The position numbers were made by a program, and so were the translations under genes. The notes under the pieces are model-generated. The model had not been told where the DNA came from and ran no database searches. It saw nothing but the letters and a program-made list of their open reading frames with translations. From Gymnopus androsaceus JB14 (taxonomy: Eukaryota > Basidiomycota > Agaricomycetes > Agaricales > Omphalotaceae), in the NCBI GenBank assembly GCA_009733575.1, contig ML769881.1:1-38283 (forward strand): a stretch of DNA of 38,283 bases, read 5' to 3'. Each line of letters opens with the position of its first letter. The first letter of the stretch is position 1. Positions 22,741-33,989 of the stretch are shown here, in pieces.

Positions 22741-22839
22741 GCTTCTGATAATACTTTAGATAAGGCATCAAGCTTCTTTATTAATAATTGGTCAAGTCTA
22801 TACTCATACAAAACCTTGTACAAAGAGTAGCGTAGCTTC

Positions 22840-23073
22840 TATAATTCAAGTAAACCTAGTCATCTTTCAAGAGTATTTAAGTGCGTTAAGTATGGATTTG
22901 ATACTTAGAATACTGGGTGTAGCCAGAGTACATCCAAAGCAACCCAGGTATAGAAAATATACCCAGGTTGACCCAGGTTGACCCAGTCCAACTCAGGTAG
23001 CTTGGGCAACCCAAGTATAGGCTCTATACCTGAGTCTACTTGGAGTCTGCTTGATGCCAGGAGCCTTTTCCTG
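22840..23073. repeat. Right subterminal repeat region of the Plavaka element
   Basis: Contains tandem CCCAGGTTGACCCAGGTTGA and AGTATAGGCTCTATACCTGA palindromes ending in the terminal CTTTTCCTG. It mirrors, in inverted orientation, motifs of the left end. Confidence 0.55.
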
Positions 23074-23080
23074 ACGTTTG

Positions 23081-23246
23081 TTACATATATGGTAGTATCC
23101 TTTTAGTATGTTCTATGTGCATGACCTATGATGTCATCCATAAAGCTACTTACTAAGATACTACTGAGGCTGAGTAAGACTACCTCAGCAATGACTGATA
23201 GCCTCATATGACTGAGATAATGACTGATGTCATCAAACATTCAACA
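23081..23246 (-). mobile_element. Copia LTR, right fragment, followed by polypurine tract (minus strand)
   Basis: Continues the solo-LTR sequence from TACATATATGG to the terminal CAACA at 23246. Immediately adjacent, read on the minus strand, is GGGGGAG (23247-23253), a polypurine tract abutting the 3' LTR, which sets the element on the minus strand. Confidence 0.82.
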
Positions 23247-24338
23247 CTCCCCCTCACTGAGGTCATGGAGGTAGAATTCCTCATGTGCTTAAGAAAGCAC
23301 ATGAATCTCACCTGAGATCCAGTCTCTTGCCAACTTTATGCAAAGTCAGCAATGAATTCAATGCCAAGCTTGTCAGAGCAGACATTCTACAGACTATAGA
23401 TGCCTTATATATATTACATAATCCAACTACTCTTATCCTGTTACCACGATGTCCCCCTATACATACTGCTCTACTAGCCTGTCCTGTCAGGTTATGGGCC
23501 CCGAAACACCTTAATTCACCAGTGGCTAGTCATGGGCACAAATCATTGGAGGTTCAAAAACATGTTCAATGAATAGATATCAATATTCTGAGCAGAATGG
23601 ATCCAAAAAGTATGCAATCTGGTGCAGAAATGGGTTTTCTATGACTTCCCCAAGTTTCATCACTTTGTGATGGCTTATTGACACTCTACAGCACAAATAC
23701 AGCAAAAAAATGCGAATCATGACTCTTTTTGGTGACTCTACATGATTCTTGCATTGTTAGGGGTCTGGGGGAAGCACCAGAACATGAATAGAGGTAAAAT
23801 TTTGATGGGGTCATAGAAAACTCATTTCTGGACCAAACTAAATACTTCTTTGATATTTTTTAGTCTAAATATCAGTGGCTATGCAATGAAAAGCAAGAAA
23901 ATGGGTGTGATTCACAAATTGATTCGTGCCCATGACTATTCACCACTGCTGGCTCCATAAAGATATATCTCACTACTAAACTCACACCCCACCACTCATC
24001 TCACATCCTGCCACTCATCTACACTCCGACCGACCTACCAACCTACTGACTGACCAATTACTAACCAACTACTGATATTATGGGAAATGATGACGAAAAG
24101 AATCTCCTAAAAGGAAAATTGAACTACTAATCTTGGGAAATCTGTACCCAGGCAACTGCCCACTCTCAAAATTTGCTGGATACACTTAATGGAGTGGATA
24201 CTCAGCCGTTAACTGGAGTGAATAGCAAAGGGTATAAAGCATGGAGGGACAGACGAAATGCCGCATCCAAGTTGTTGATAAAGAGAATGGATGACAATCA
24301 GCTCCACCATACCATGAGTTACAAAATGCAACTACCAG

Positions 24339-25174
24339 GGCAGCTTTTCTCAAGAAAGTGGTTTTATACTTAAGTAATTCTTAGAATGTTCCTAAGAATT
24401 AAATTTATCCTAAATTGTAAGTATTGATTATACCTAAGTAAATACTTAAGTATAGGCATAACTAACTCATGCAAAATAATCTTGAAATGGGTGATTATGA
24501 AGTAAAAGTAAAAATGAAAGTAATAAAGTAAAGTAAAGTATGCACTATCTTATATCCTCTGCAAAATTTAGTTTAAAGTAAAATACCAAATCAGCTGTGT
24601 AAGTAATAAAGTAAAGTAAGTTATTCAAAGTACAGTATTAGTAAAGTAAAGTAGGTAGCACAGAAGAAAGCCATGAGAAAGGCATAAGTTTCTAAAGAAA
24701 ATACTAAGCAGAGAGTATATGAGTCCTACTGAATTGTAGTGGTAGTAAAGTGAGAGTAGATAGGATGAGATGATAGAGGTAAGAGTTGAAGATAGGTGGT
24801 GTCAATGAGGGCCCATTGGGTCTTTATATATATGTAGGAGAATCACATGATATTCCAAGAGAACAATAGAAACTTTTCATTGTCTTGCCAAACTGGCAAC
24901 AATGGCGAAGTTGTCTATTGTTCCTAACTAGGAAATCTCCACAGCTAGCATATAAAAGGCCCCTTACCTCTGTCCTAGATCTCAGAGCTCCCTCCTGGCT
25001 CCAACCTTCTCCTTTACATTACTTCAACAGTCAACTTCCTTGCTTCTTTACATTACTTAAGAAATGCTTATGTTCCTCAAGTATTCTTCAAGTAAGTATT
25101 TCTCTTAGGAAACAATTACAGTTGTTCATTAAATGTTTTTATATACTTACTTACTGACTTAATTACTTACTACC

Positions 25175-25211
<37 letters not shown>

Positions 25212-25456
25212 GATGATAGATCCTTACTCAAGTACAATATGTTTCTTTCTTTTTTATCTACTGTTTACTTGACACAGACCAAGAAATATGATTGCATTTT
25301 ACTCAATTACTTAGGTAAAAAATACTTGGAGTTTACTTAAGTAATACTTAGGTGATAAGTGCTAGACAACTAATTTGTTGCTTTATGCAAACTTCTCACT
25401 TAAGTATTACTTGAGTATTACTTAAGTATAAAACAACTTTCTTAAGAAAAGTTGCC
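24339..25456. mobile_element. MITE with ~40-bp terminal inverted repeats, inside gag
   Basis: The left end GGCAGCTTTTCTCAAGAAAG and the reverse complement of the right end GGCAACTTTTCTTAAGAAAG continue for about 40 bp (through TTTTATACTTAAGTAAT). The element is 1118 bp, AT-rich, with many AAGTAAAGTAAAG and CTTAAGTA repeats and no coding capacity. It interrupts the Gag frame. A clean target duplication was not evident. Confidence 0.72.
25171..25211. repeat. (CTTA)n microsatellite
   Basis: About ten tandem copies of CTTA within the MITE at 24339-25456. Confidence 0.9.
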
Positions 25457-26911
25457 ATAGATTTACCGAAATGGATCCCGCTGGCTTATGGCACCATCTG
25501 AGCGCTGTTCACAAGGGTTCTGGACTTGGAGGACTCATGGAGGCATGGCAAAACTTTCACAATGTTCGTTATACAGACTGGAACAATGATGTTTCTGACA
25601 CAACTGGAGAAATCCGCTTCCTCGCCAATCATTAATGACTAACTACCAAGACAAACCATCCCCGAATCAGATTATTTTGTGGATGATGTCCGCACTACCA
25701 ACCGAGTATAATTCATTGATTACCATCCTCAACAACAGCACTACTACCCTTACCATTGATGTCGTTGAACAACAAATCATTAGCACCTGGAAGGATCTGA
25801 AGACAAAGAAAGATGAAGAAAGGAGAGGAGTCATTTCAGCAATGTATGCTAGTCCTCCTGGTGCTTTCCCCTTGAATAGTGACTATCCTGGATTATCTGC
25901 AACTGGACCACCGAGATTAGGAGCTTCCTATGACACAACTTGTACCAACCCAAGGTGCAGGAGGAAGGGCCATACAATTGACCAGTGCTTCTGGGAAGGA
26001 GGAGGGAAGGAAGGCCAGTTCCCAGACTGGTATGTTGACTTGCATTGTACCTGAGGTCAGACTACTCCTGCTCCTACACCTATTGCAACCTTTGCATCTG
26101 TTATCCCTGTTACAGCTGGCAGACATTTTGCCTTGTAATGTGCGTTTTCAGGAGGAGTTTACATCCCTTTATATTCATGTTATATTCATTATTCTCACTG
26201 TCATACTAAACCCTACTAGTCCTTGTCTGAGGAGGAGTGTCAGAGCAGACATTCTACGGACTATAGGCACCTTATATATATTACATAATCCAACTACTCT
26301 TATCCTGTTACCACAACGTCCCCCTATACATACTGCTCTACTAGCCTGTCCTGTCAAAGCTGATCTCGGCAACATTTGAATTTAACCCAAGCAAGATTCT
26401 TAGTTAAAAGATCTGCAACATTCTGATCTGTTGGAATATAGTAAGGGATCACAAGTCCTGACTTGGTAGTTTCCCTGATGTGGTGATATCGGACATCCAT
26501 ATGTTTGGTCTGACAACCTTGAGCCTGATTATTGGCCATAAAGATTGAACCCATGTTATCACTGAGAAGTGGGAATCCAATTTCCTCAAGTAAATTGAGG
26601 ATCCACCTGATTTGTCTGCAACAGTCACTTAAAGCCATATATTTGGCTTTGGTGGAAGATAAAGCAACTGTTTTCTGGAGATACAAAGTCCAGGACACAA
26701 TTCCCTTGGCCAGTTTGAGAATGTACCCAGTTTGGGATCAACGTGTATCAGGATCTGATGCATGATCAGAATCCGAGTTGGCATAGAAGCCTTCTCCAGA
26801 GTTCCCATCATAGATGAGAAAATATTCGGTGGTACCTATAAGGTAGTGAATAATATAGTAAGCCTTGTTCAGATGATCCTGAAAAGGATTTACTGAATAT
26901 TGTGACATTTT

Positions 26912-27328
26912 TGCCACATGGTATCACTTTATCTTGCTCAGTTTCTCTCATTTTCCTATTTATTATATCTCACTCAGTATATAAGGGTAGCTATTCTATC
27001 TTGGAATGACAAGTTAGACTTGATACCTGAAACACAGTTCTATTTTAGGACCTGTAGTGATTTTTACATGCTCAGACGTGTCTGCACCATCCTCTACAAC
27101 CTTTGAAATGGGTGGCCTTCTTGTAACCTTGATAATACTGAGGCAATGTGATCTACTTCCTGGCTATTAAGTTGAGCATTCCTGGTTTGCATCTCAGAGA
27201 GAGGTCACATCAGTCTTAGGACTGCAGGTGGAGCCTAACATGCACATCTTGCTGAGACCATTGTTGATTAGGAAGGTCTTGGACCCAAGTGTTGGCCTGG
27301 TGTAGTTCTAGTGAGGAAGCTCCTTGGA
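26912..27328. other. Unresolved junction between copia remnant and MULE
   Basis: Copia homology fades at about 26911 and the MULE terminal repeat begins at 27329. The intervening 0.4 kb has no convincing frame; it may be decayed reverse-transcriptase sequence on the minus strand. Confidence 0.35.
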
Positions 27329-27459
27329 GGGATAAATCTATTGAGAAACCCCAGAGGAAACCTTCGGACTATGCAGCAGTCCCTGCTCTACCGGTCCATG
27401 GCCGGCTTAGTAATGCCACAAGTTGTCTATTGAGCACTACAGTACTTACTAGAATAAGC

Positions 27460-30400
27460 TCAACAATACACTAGAATACTAGAATAAGTAGTAGTACTAG
27501 TAGAAATCAGAAATAAAGTTGCATGTTGAGGGTCAAGAAAGGGACATGTATTATGCCTGTGGCCTTTCTCGTGACATGCACCACATTTGCACCCAGTAGA
27601 ATGGTCACCATCTGCCTGCCTTGGACCTGATCTCGCTCCTCCACCCTGTGCTTTACCTTCTCTCACAGCTGTGAGTTGTTTTGTTCTGGATTGACCTTTG
27701 TGATTGAGTGGTATAGGATCCCTTAACATTTCCGAACACTGTATCTCATCACCTTCCTCCCTATATCATATATGAGCAAATGTTTCATACAAGAGCAGAC
27801 CAAAAAAAACACATACCGAATACCATTCAGCCAATCAACCAGTTCATCCAAATCCTCTGCAGTCTGAACACTCGCAAGAATAGGGCAAAGGGCAGCATGT
27901 GCTTCATGGAATGCAAGTCATGCAGGTACTGTAGCAGTTTTCGGCACTGATGGGTGCTTATTGGACCCATTGTGGATTGGATTAGAGTGCAACAACAGTG
28001 GTAGCTCCCTATATGAAATGAGTGTATCTGAACAATCCACTCCTTCACTGAAGGTCACAGGCTGGATGGAACTGATGTCGAGAGAGGGATTTTGAAGCCA
28101 ACTGTAGCAACAAATGAATTAAGCAAAATTTAAGTTCATGGATGAAGCTTAAAGCCGTACTGTGGTCAAATCATTCCAATACTGAATGTTAACCCCTCTA
28201 CTTTCTGGAAGAGTTGGAAATAATGCCTGCACGGTATACCAAGATTCAGCCCCATGCAACAATTGCATATGACACATCCATCCGTGTGTACAATAACATA
28301 GTGTGTAGCAATGCCATTCAATCGCTTCACTTGGAGTATGTGTCAGATATGGAGCCCTTTCTTTGTAACAAGTCAGATAATCCATTGAGTGGAAACATAC
28401 AATTTGTCATTTGTGAGGTCGTTTGTCAAACTCTACAATTCATGTTAGGAGTCTCCATACAACAGACAACAATGGTTAAACTTCACCTTTTCTTCCGAGT
28501 TTTCCCATTCATACCCAATCTCATTGTTTACCTGTAATGCATATTCTGTCTATGAAATACTGTCGGTTCAATATTAAAGGCTGATGGAAGTTGACATACC
28601 CAATTCCGCATACCACTGGGGCATTGTAAAGGAGTAGTTGTATAGACATACTTTCTTGCATCTCATGGTAGCATGTCTGCAATGCATATGGGGTAGCATG
28701 TTGATGTAACTGCTCTAATACGGGTGCAAAGACTGATTCAATACTATGTGGATGTTGACAATGCGCAGACTACATATAATAACGAGGAAAAATTAGTCAA
28801 TTATGAACATAAAATGAACAATTTAGAATGTACATCACAAATGTATCTGGTATCCTGGAGAGACTGTGCATTTGTACACTCATTCAATCCATTGAATACC
28901 TGGAACAATGTCTTCTTTGGACCACCAACACCCTTCAAGACTCATTGTTCAGATTATGACTGTCCACTTGTGCATATTCTGGCCATAAAATGTGTACCAA
29001 TCCATGCCCAGCACCATCGAGATCAACATGGGTATAGCTGCTCCTCAAGATAGACTTTCAAAGAAGGATAGCAAGCAATCAAGTGCTTCCAGAGCCTGTC
29101 AAACTCTTCTGGGGAGATTGCACGGTATGCGGCCCAGAAGTCGCAAGTAAAGTTTGTCCATTTGGCACCAAGGGGTAACCATAGATTATCGTGGATATTG
29201 CCTTCCAAATGGTAGAGGCAGTAGACATGGAATGAGGTGGGTAGAGTATCTGCAACACTAGCAATGAGACTGGCATGGCAGTCACTAATGAAGACCTCAG
29301 GTAAGTCAATGGCATCACCCAAGCTCTCATCACCTAGATAGCAGCGCAAGACCCAAGTAAAAGTTTCAACATCCTCTGAGCAATGAAAACAATACCAGAT
29401 GTTTTGTGAGCAGTTGTGACCGTTGACAATAACACCAGTGTTGAGTGGGTATTGGCAATCAACTTTATTATAGCTGTTATCATTGATGATGACATCCCCA
29501 AAATGTTTAGCTGGCTTGACTTGGATTGGCAATTGCTAGAATATTGCTACCACTGTTGAGGTTTCTGGATCAACTTTCACATGGTATCTCCAGCCAGGAT
29601 CAGTCCGGTTCTTCTCCTCAAGACTCCAAATGATGGCGCCTATATCTCCACCAAGATGTTTGACCTCATCATGAGCTTCCTTCCTGGAGGAGTTGAGAAT
29701 ATTTCCAATTTGACGGGGCTCTAGAGGATGGCCAATAGACTGAGTGCTGAGAATGGAGGAGATGTGTGCGCAGGAGAATTTCATATTAGAAATAGCGAGC
29801 TCAGAAATAAGTTTCCATTGCTCCTCTGTGGGTGGACGTGAAGCAGTACCACTGATTGGGAGATAGCGATCATGATTGTGCACCAAATCCACCAGCGAAA
29901 TACACCAAAGTGAGCCGTCATGACAAAGGTTGACATGAGCCATACACTCTGTCTTCACATTTCTTCCAATGCAGAAGTCTGCAGGGTCAATGTCCTTTTC
30001 ATGATGTGGCTTGTACTCTCCATACTGATGACACCATAGGGTGAGTCAACAAATCTGTCCGGAACTATCCCGCCTTGTTTGACCTCTGCAAAATTTGAAC
30101 CCTGCCCGCTCCTGCTGAGAGAAGATAGTGTTGCATGCCATCTCAATATTCTGAAACATTTTTCCAACTGCTATCTCTCCTTGCACCACAGCAACAGAAT
30201 TATGACCATGACCTCCCAACATCTTCTGCCCTGCACGTTCCTGCTTTACATCCACATGTGGCTGAGGTGGGAGCAAAATGATGTTTGACATCTTGACTTT
30301 TACAGTTGGAGGTGATATGCAGGTAATAGATGGTGAACACTCTTCACGCTTGAAAGACTGCTTTTTAATGTGGCATCAGGGAGTAGAGATGATTGATACA

Positions 30401-30729
30401 GATGGTGAACGTTCATCCTTAACCATCTGGACAATCAAGGAAGGGGGGTGTTCAGCTTTGATACACATGACCGTAGAAGGGGTCAAGAGAGATATGGATG
30501 GTGACTGGGTGAGATGGATTCGCTTTGGACATTTTGGAGTAGATGTGGGAATATCATCCAGCTTACACTTAACACATGGCGTAGAGGTGGTTGAAGATAT
30601 AGTGATTGGCAATGATGCGGGAGCGGGAGAGCGCCGCACACACAGATCATTCCGACCATCTGGTGGCAGGGTTTTTAGAACAATTGGTGGCCCTAGCAGC
30701 GCTGATGAGCCACCTAAATGACCAACCAA
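27460..30729 (-). pseudogene. FAR1-type MULE transposase
   Basis: In minus-strand order: a Ser/Pro/Thr-rich N-terminus (30729-30379); QERAGFKFCRGQTRRDSSGQ and LTLWCHQYGEYKPHHEKDID with TECMAHVNL and LVHNHDRYLP (30290-29870), a FAR1-type zinc DNA-binding domain; the MULE catalytic domain at 29532-29023 (HFGDVIINDNSYNK, NIWYCFHCSEDVETFTWVLR, EVFISDCHASLIASV, YCLYHLEGNI); KGVGGPKKTLFQVFNGLNE near 28880; and a C-terminal CCHC knuckle CGACHEKGHRHNTC near 27560 after a KGQSRTKQLTAVREG linker. Stops: TGA 30378-30376, TGA 30048-30046, TAG 29535-29533, plus further stops and frame changes between 29000 and 27830. It would act in the nucleus on its own terminal repeats. Confidence 0.85.
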
Positions 30730-30930
30730 AGGAACCGATGGCTTATATTGAGCAATTCATGTCAACACTAGAAACAAATACACCGGATGCTGTTTCTGCA
30801 TAAACACAATGTCAGTACATTTTCTATGATATTGCTCAAAAAACACATACTGTAGGCTGGTACAAGTTGTAGTTGAAGTAGCCACACCAAGCTAGTTGTG
30901 GTCAACGTGACACATGGAATGACCCAGTCA

Positions 30931-32546
30931 TCAAATGTCTAAGAGGAGATGAGGTGAGTTGAGTGATTCATGACTACGATAACTTTGAATACAAACCCCA
31001 GGCGTATCAGTAGCGATGAAATGATATATGACAAGATCAAGTAACATTTTCATCTGAAGGTTAGATGATGAGGTGGGCGTCCAGGATGGGAGCAATAGAT
31101 TCCGCTTCCTCTCGATGAAGTTGAAGGCAGCTACACCACAGCTGCCACTGCCCCTTCCGACTCCTGGCTGTGTTGATATGAAGCCTCGTTGTATCTCGCA
31201 AGGCATTGAAATGCCTTTCAGAATCCAGTTAACAGTTGTCTGGATGTCGTCAGGTGGATTGCCAAACTTTGAGTCACCAAATTCAAAACACAATTCATAT
31301 TCCTTGAAGTCATATGCTAAGTAGTAGTTGTTGTCTTTGGAAATGAAAGAGAATGTGAAGTTGGGTCCTGTCGCTTTGAGATTTTGGCGGAATGCATGCA
31401 GCTCTGGACTATATTCAGGAGGTTGACCCGAATAGCTGTACAAGAAGCGGGCACTCTCAATGAAGCAAGTGGGTAGAAACATAAAAGGAGGAGGCTTGGA
31501 TTCATCTGCGGCAGTTGCACGCTGGAAATAGAGGAGCTCTGAGAGGCAGTTCAAGATATTGTCATAGAGCCATTCCTCATCAAGCAAACTGACTAGATTC
31601 CAAAGGGCACATGTAGCAGAGAAACCCTGAATCTGAGTCCAGAGCTTTTCACGCATAAATCTTGAGATAAGATCAGCAGAAAGCGAAGACTTTTCTAGTG
31701 CCTCAGCAAGCCTTCTACCAGCATCAACAGCTGGATAGTTGTTATTAATCAAGATATACAAGCAAATCTAGGAGGGAGAAGACCGAAGCAAGTTATTTGA
31801 TGTTTCAAGAAAAAGATTCAACTGCAACATACCTTTGAAAAATGATATGTACCTGTAATACATCCTCCATCTATGTTCAAGCTCAAATTTACCAATTGAT
31901 ACCCATCAATATAAGCCTTCTCCATAGAGCTAGTGATTGCTTGAAGATTGCTCATGTGAGGAACTATCTCGTTGGGGAGGATGACTGTTGCTGCAGTGGT
32001 TGATGGTAGATCATGATCAAATGTCCAATGAGAAAGCATGCCCTTTGCAGCAATGACAGGAAGAGATAATTCTCCGGCCTGCAAGAAGGTGACTTGACAA
32101 AAAAAATCATCAGAGAAAGCAGCATGAGGCAATGGAGTGCTGTATTCAGATGCAGCAAGTTTGAGATGCAATATCTCTGGGTCAGTCATTGGTAGACTGA
32201 GAGTCAAGGAAAGGCTCAAGTTCCCTTCAGGAATTCCACTCGAAATATAAGAATTATTCAAGCTCTCGATGCAATCCCAACCTGACTGAACATTGAAACA
32301 GAAGCTGGACAGGAATACAGTGGACAAGACAAAAATGACAGAAAATAATGTTATTGCAATGGTAACAGAGCAAGAGAGAAGCTGGAAGGTGAGATCCACT
32401 GCATTGCAAGTACAGAAGTAGCGGAGAAGTAATGGAGAAGTAGGAGAGAAGCTGGAAGATGATATCCGCTTAGGAAGAAACAACAACAAACAAAACAAAG
32501 CATGCAACAGCAGCCACATTGGTGGTTTAGGCGCCCAGGGGAGCAC
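30931..32546 (-). CDS. C48 (Ulp1-like) cysteine protease ORF inside the MULE, intact
   Basis: Two exons, 32546-31833 and 31767-30931, with a 65-nt intron (GTATGT..CCTAG) joining in phase to 517 codons with no internal stop. Ulp1-like blocks: LLDEEWLYDNILNCLSELL (about 313-331), FMFLPTCFIES, then YYLAYDFKEYELCFEFGDSKFG where relatives have a catalytic His before the Asp of GDS, and TQPGVGRGSGSCGVAAFNF with the nucleophile Cys. The His position appears to be Tyr. The hydrophobic N-terminal ~80 residues may not be translated; a later Met could be the true start. Ulp1-type proteases cleave SUMO-like tags and are carried by some plant and fungal transposons. Alternative: a C48-fold protein without peptidase activity. 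Confidence 0.58.
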
Positions 32547-32734
32547 TGGCCGGCTCAGAGAAACCCTATGTCAAGAGTTCAGAGAGGCTCCTTAGAAACC
32601 CGGGGTTTCTGCAAGTGCAGGGGTTTCTCAATAGATTTATCCCCCAATCTTTGCATCTCTTAGGATTATCCTAAGACTGCAGTTCTAGTAAGGTTGCGCT
32701 AATCCTAGTGACTAAGCTTGCCAATCTTTGCACC

Positions 32735-33250
32735 ATATAGTATGATAGGATAGAATGGGATGGGATAGGATTGAACTTGTTATAACCATTGTATGATTGC
32801 ACCACAGATAAGATTAGACTAGGATGATAAACCATTTCATTTATGAAGGATAGAATAGGATAGGATGGAATATTTGGAATAGGACCATTCATATTACTTT
32901 AATGTAAGGATAGGATATGATAGGATGGAATACTTGGGATAGGACTATTCATACTACTGTAATATAAGGATAGGATAGGATAGGATGGAATGAAATAGTT
33001 GGGATAGGACTACTAATACTACTGTAATGTAAGGATAGGACAGGATAACATGGGATGGAATAGTTGGGATAGGACTATCCATACTACTGTAATGTTAAGA
33101 TAGGATAGGATAGGATGGGATAGGTTAGAATACTTGGTGTAAGACTATTCACACTAATGTAGGGATAGGATAGGATGGGATGGGTCAGAATACTTGGTGT
33201 AAGACTGTTCACACTACTGGAATGTAAGGATAGGATAGGATAGGATAGGC
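32735..33250 (+). repeat. GGATA satellite array 1 (composite ~65-70 bp unit)
   Basis: Runs of AGGATAGGATAGGAT alternate with a conserved spacer reading GGGATAGGACTATTCATACT and ACTGTAATGTA, giving about seven higher-order units of roughly 60-70 bp, each slightly diverged. Confidence 0.85.
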
Positions 33251-33989
33251 AATTGAAAGTAGTCGGAAAAGTACAGCAACAACATACCAGTATCCTATTC
33301 TTCCCTTGAGTCCTGGATTTCGAATGCTGTTGACCTCAATGAACTGAAGCATGTACATTCTACACTCAAGAGTCAAACATCCAATAAACTACAAAGATGA
33401 TTGAGTAGAAGCATTAAGAGAAAATAAAATTACTGTGTACATACCAAATTCAGTGAGCTGAATGGTTGGGGAGAAAGTCGCTGGTGAGAACGGGGTGAAG
33501 GAGAGATGGTGGTGGTACAAATTCAAGTCGTCGTTGACACCGAGTTGACATTGACAGGAATTCATGCGATTGAAACCAATCAACAGTGTCGCGTGATCAC
33601 GGCATTCAAATTCCGTCAAAAAATGGTGTTTCGAACTTACTCTTTACTTCCATCTTCCCCCAAAGTTCCGGCTCAGTGTTGTCCTGACCAGGCTCCGCTG
33701 CAGCGAGCCTCTGCAGCTCTCATTAGTGATGCTGAATATGCAAAGGTGTGCATTTATATTCCTCCATTCTTTACAGTCACATTGACCTCAAAGATGCGGT
33801 TTTGCAGTCTTCATGGTTTGAAATAAAATGCTGTATAAGTATTTTCATGTTACTTAGGTGCTGTTCTGTGCTTACATTCTTCGCAGGCTGTCTTTTGCGA
33901 GCTCTCATCCCTCCCTCCCTCTCTCTCTCTCATTGTTTACGCACCAACTTGCATCTCCCACTGCCATCATAAATAATTGGACCTTATGA
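33251..33989. other. Unique core between satellite arrays
   Basis: About 0.74 kb without satellite. The part from about 33460 to 33620 keeps many CpG dinucleotides, like the Plavaka promoter. A plus-strand frame at 33506-33826 has no recognised family. It could be the promoter/5' end remnant of a formerly autonomous element. Confidence 0.35.

Larger units (their letters stand above)
12578..23073. mobile_element. Plavaka-type (KDZ) DNA transposon, 10.5 kb, essentially complete
   Basis: Boundaries are fixed by interruption of the copia LTR: LTR sequence stops before CAGGAAAAG at 12578 and resumes after CTTTTCCTG ending at 23073. The 9-bp ends are perfectly inverted, and CTATACTTGAGT inside the left end is echoed by CTATACCTGAGT near the right end. 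It encodes a Plavaka transposase (19793-22740, plus), a TET/JBP-like dioxygenase (15588-17368, minus) and an unassigned protein (13309-15416, minus). KDZ transposons of basidiomycetes are known to carry TET/JBP genes. The flanking 8-mers GTATTCAT and ACGTTTGT differ only by transitions and may be a degraded duplication. Confidence 0.82.
24080..26138 (+). pseudogene. Copia-type Gag (UBN2-like) with CCHC zinc knuckle, split by a MITE
   Basis: An ATG at 24080 begins MGNDDEKNLLKGKLNY, then a TAA (24128-24130, relatives read Gln in the NYxSW motif), SWEICTQATAHSQNL, AWRDRRNAASKLLI to about 24335. After the inserted MITE the frame resumes at about 25470 (DPAGLWHHLSAVHKGSGL, LMEAWQNFHNVRY) and from 25635 (DKPSPNQIILWMMSALPTEY, ITILNNSTTTLTIDVVEQQI). 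The knuckle is CTNPRCRRKGHTIDQCFWEGG, followed by FPDWY. A TGA at 26052-26054 and the final TAA at 26136-26138 follow. It would package the RNA of the element. Frameshifts near 25630 and the MITE leave it non-functional. Confidence 0.75.
23371..26356 (+). mobile_element. Gag-only LTR retrotransposon (copia type), 119-bp LTRs, TSD AAGCT
   Basis: Two direct repeats of 119 bp, 23371-23489 and 26238-26356 (TGTCAGAGCAG..CCTGTCCTGTCA), differ at only a few sites. Both are flanked by the perfect 5-bp duplication AAGCT (23366-23370, 26357-26361). After the 5' LTR comes GGTTATGGGCC, a likely primer-binding site; before the 3' LTR is a purine-rich GAGGAGGAG. The interior encodes only a copia-type Gag and no pol, so it is non-autonomous. 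It sits inside the RNase H region of the older copia element. Confidence 0.85.
23336..26911 (-). pseudogene. Ty1/copia pol C-terminus (RT tail and RNase H), interrupted
   Basis: The minus strand reads KMSQYSVNPFQDHLNKAYYI, YDGNSGEGFYANSDSDHASD, GYILKLAKGIVSWTLYLQKT, VALSSTKAKYMALSDCCRQI, DMGSIFMANNQAQGCQTKHMD, YYIPTDQNVADLLTKNL: the diagnostic copia RT-to-RNase H stretch, with the ALSSTxAxYMAL and KHMDxRYHxIRE motifs. A TGA at 26740-26738 sits where DTRRSQTGY is expected. The frame reaches RDQL, is cut by the gag-only LTR element at the AAGCT duplication, and resumes as GIEFIADFA with a TAA at 23338-23336. The N-terminal parts (gag, protease, integrase, most of RT) are absent; sequence becomes unrecognisable beyond about 26911. 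Confidence 0.82.
27329..32645. mobile_element. MULE (Mutator-like) element carrying FAR1/MULE transposase and C48 protease
   Basis: Terminal inverted repeats GGGATAAATCTATTGAGAAA followed by CCCC are found at 27329 (direct) and, reverse-complemented, ending at 32645; further inside both ends carry GAAACCCC/GAAACCC motifs. Between them lie only two minus-strand genes: the FAR1/MULE transposase relic (27460-30729) and the Ulp1-like protease (30931-32546). Length is about 5.3 kb. A 9-11 bp target duplication expected for MULEs was not visible, so the exact outer bases could be off by a few positions. Confidence 0.7.

Noticed and set aside
31833..32546. Membrane protein from the two hydrophobic stretches upstream of the C48 domain
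   Set aside because: The stretches lie at the very start of an open frame next to the MULE terminal repeat and more likely represent untranslated leader; a later Met is a plausible start.
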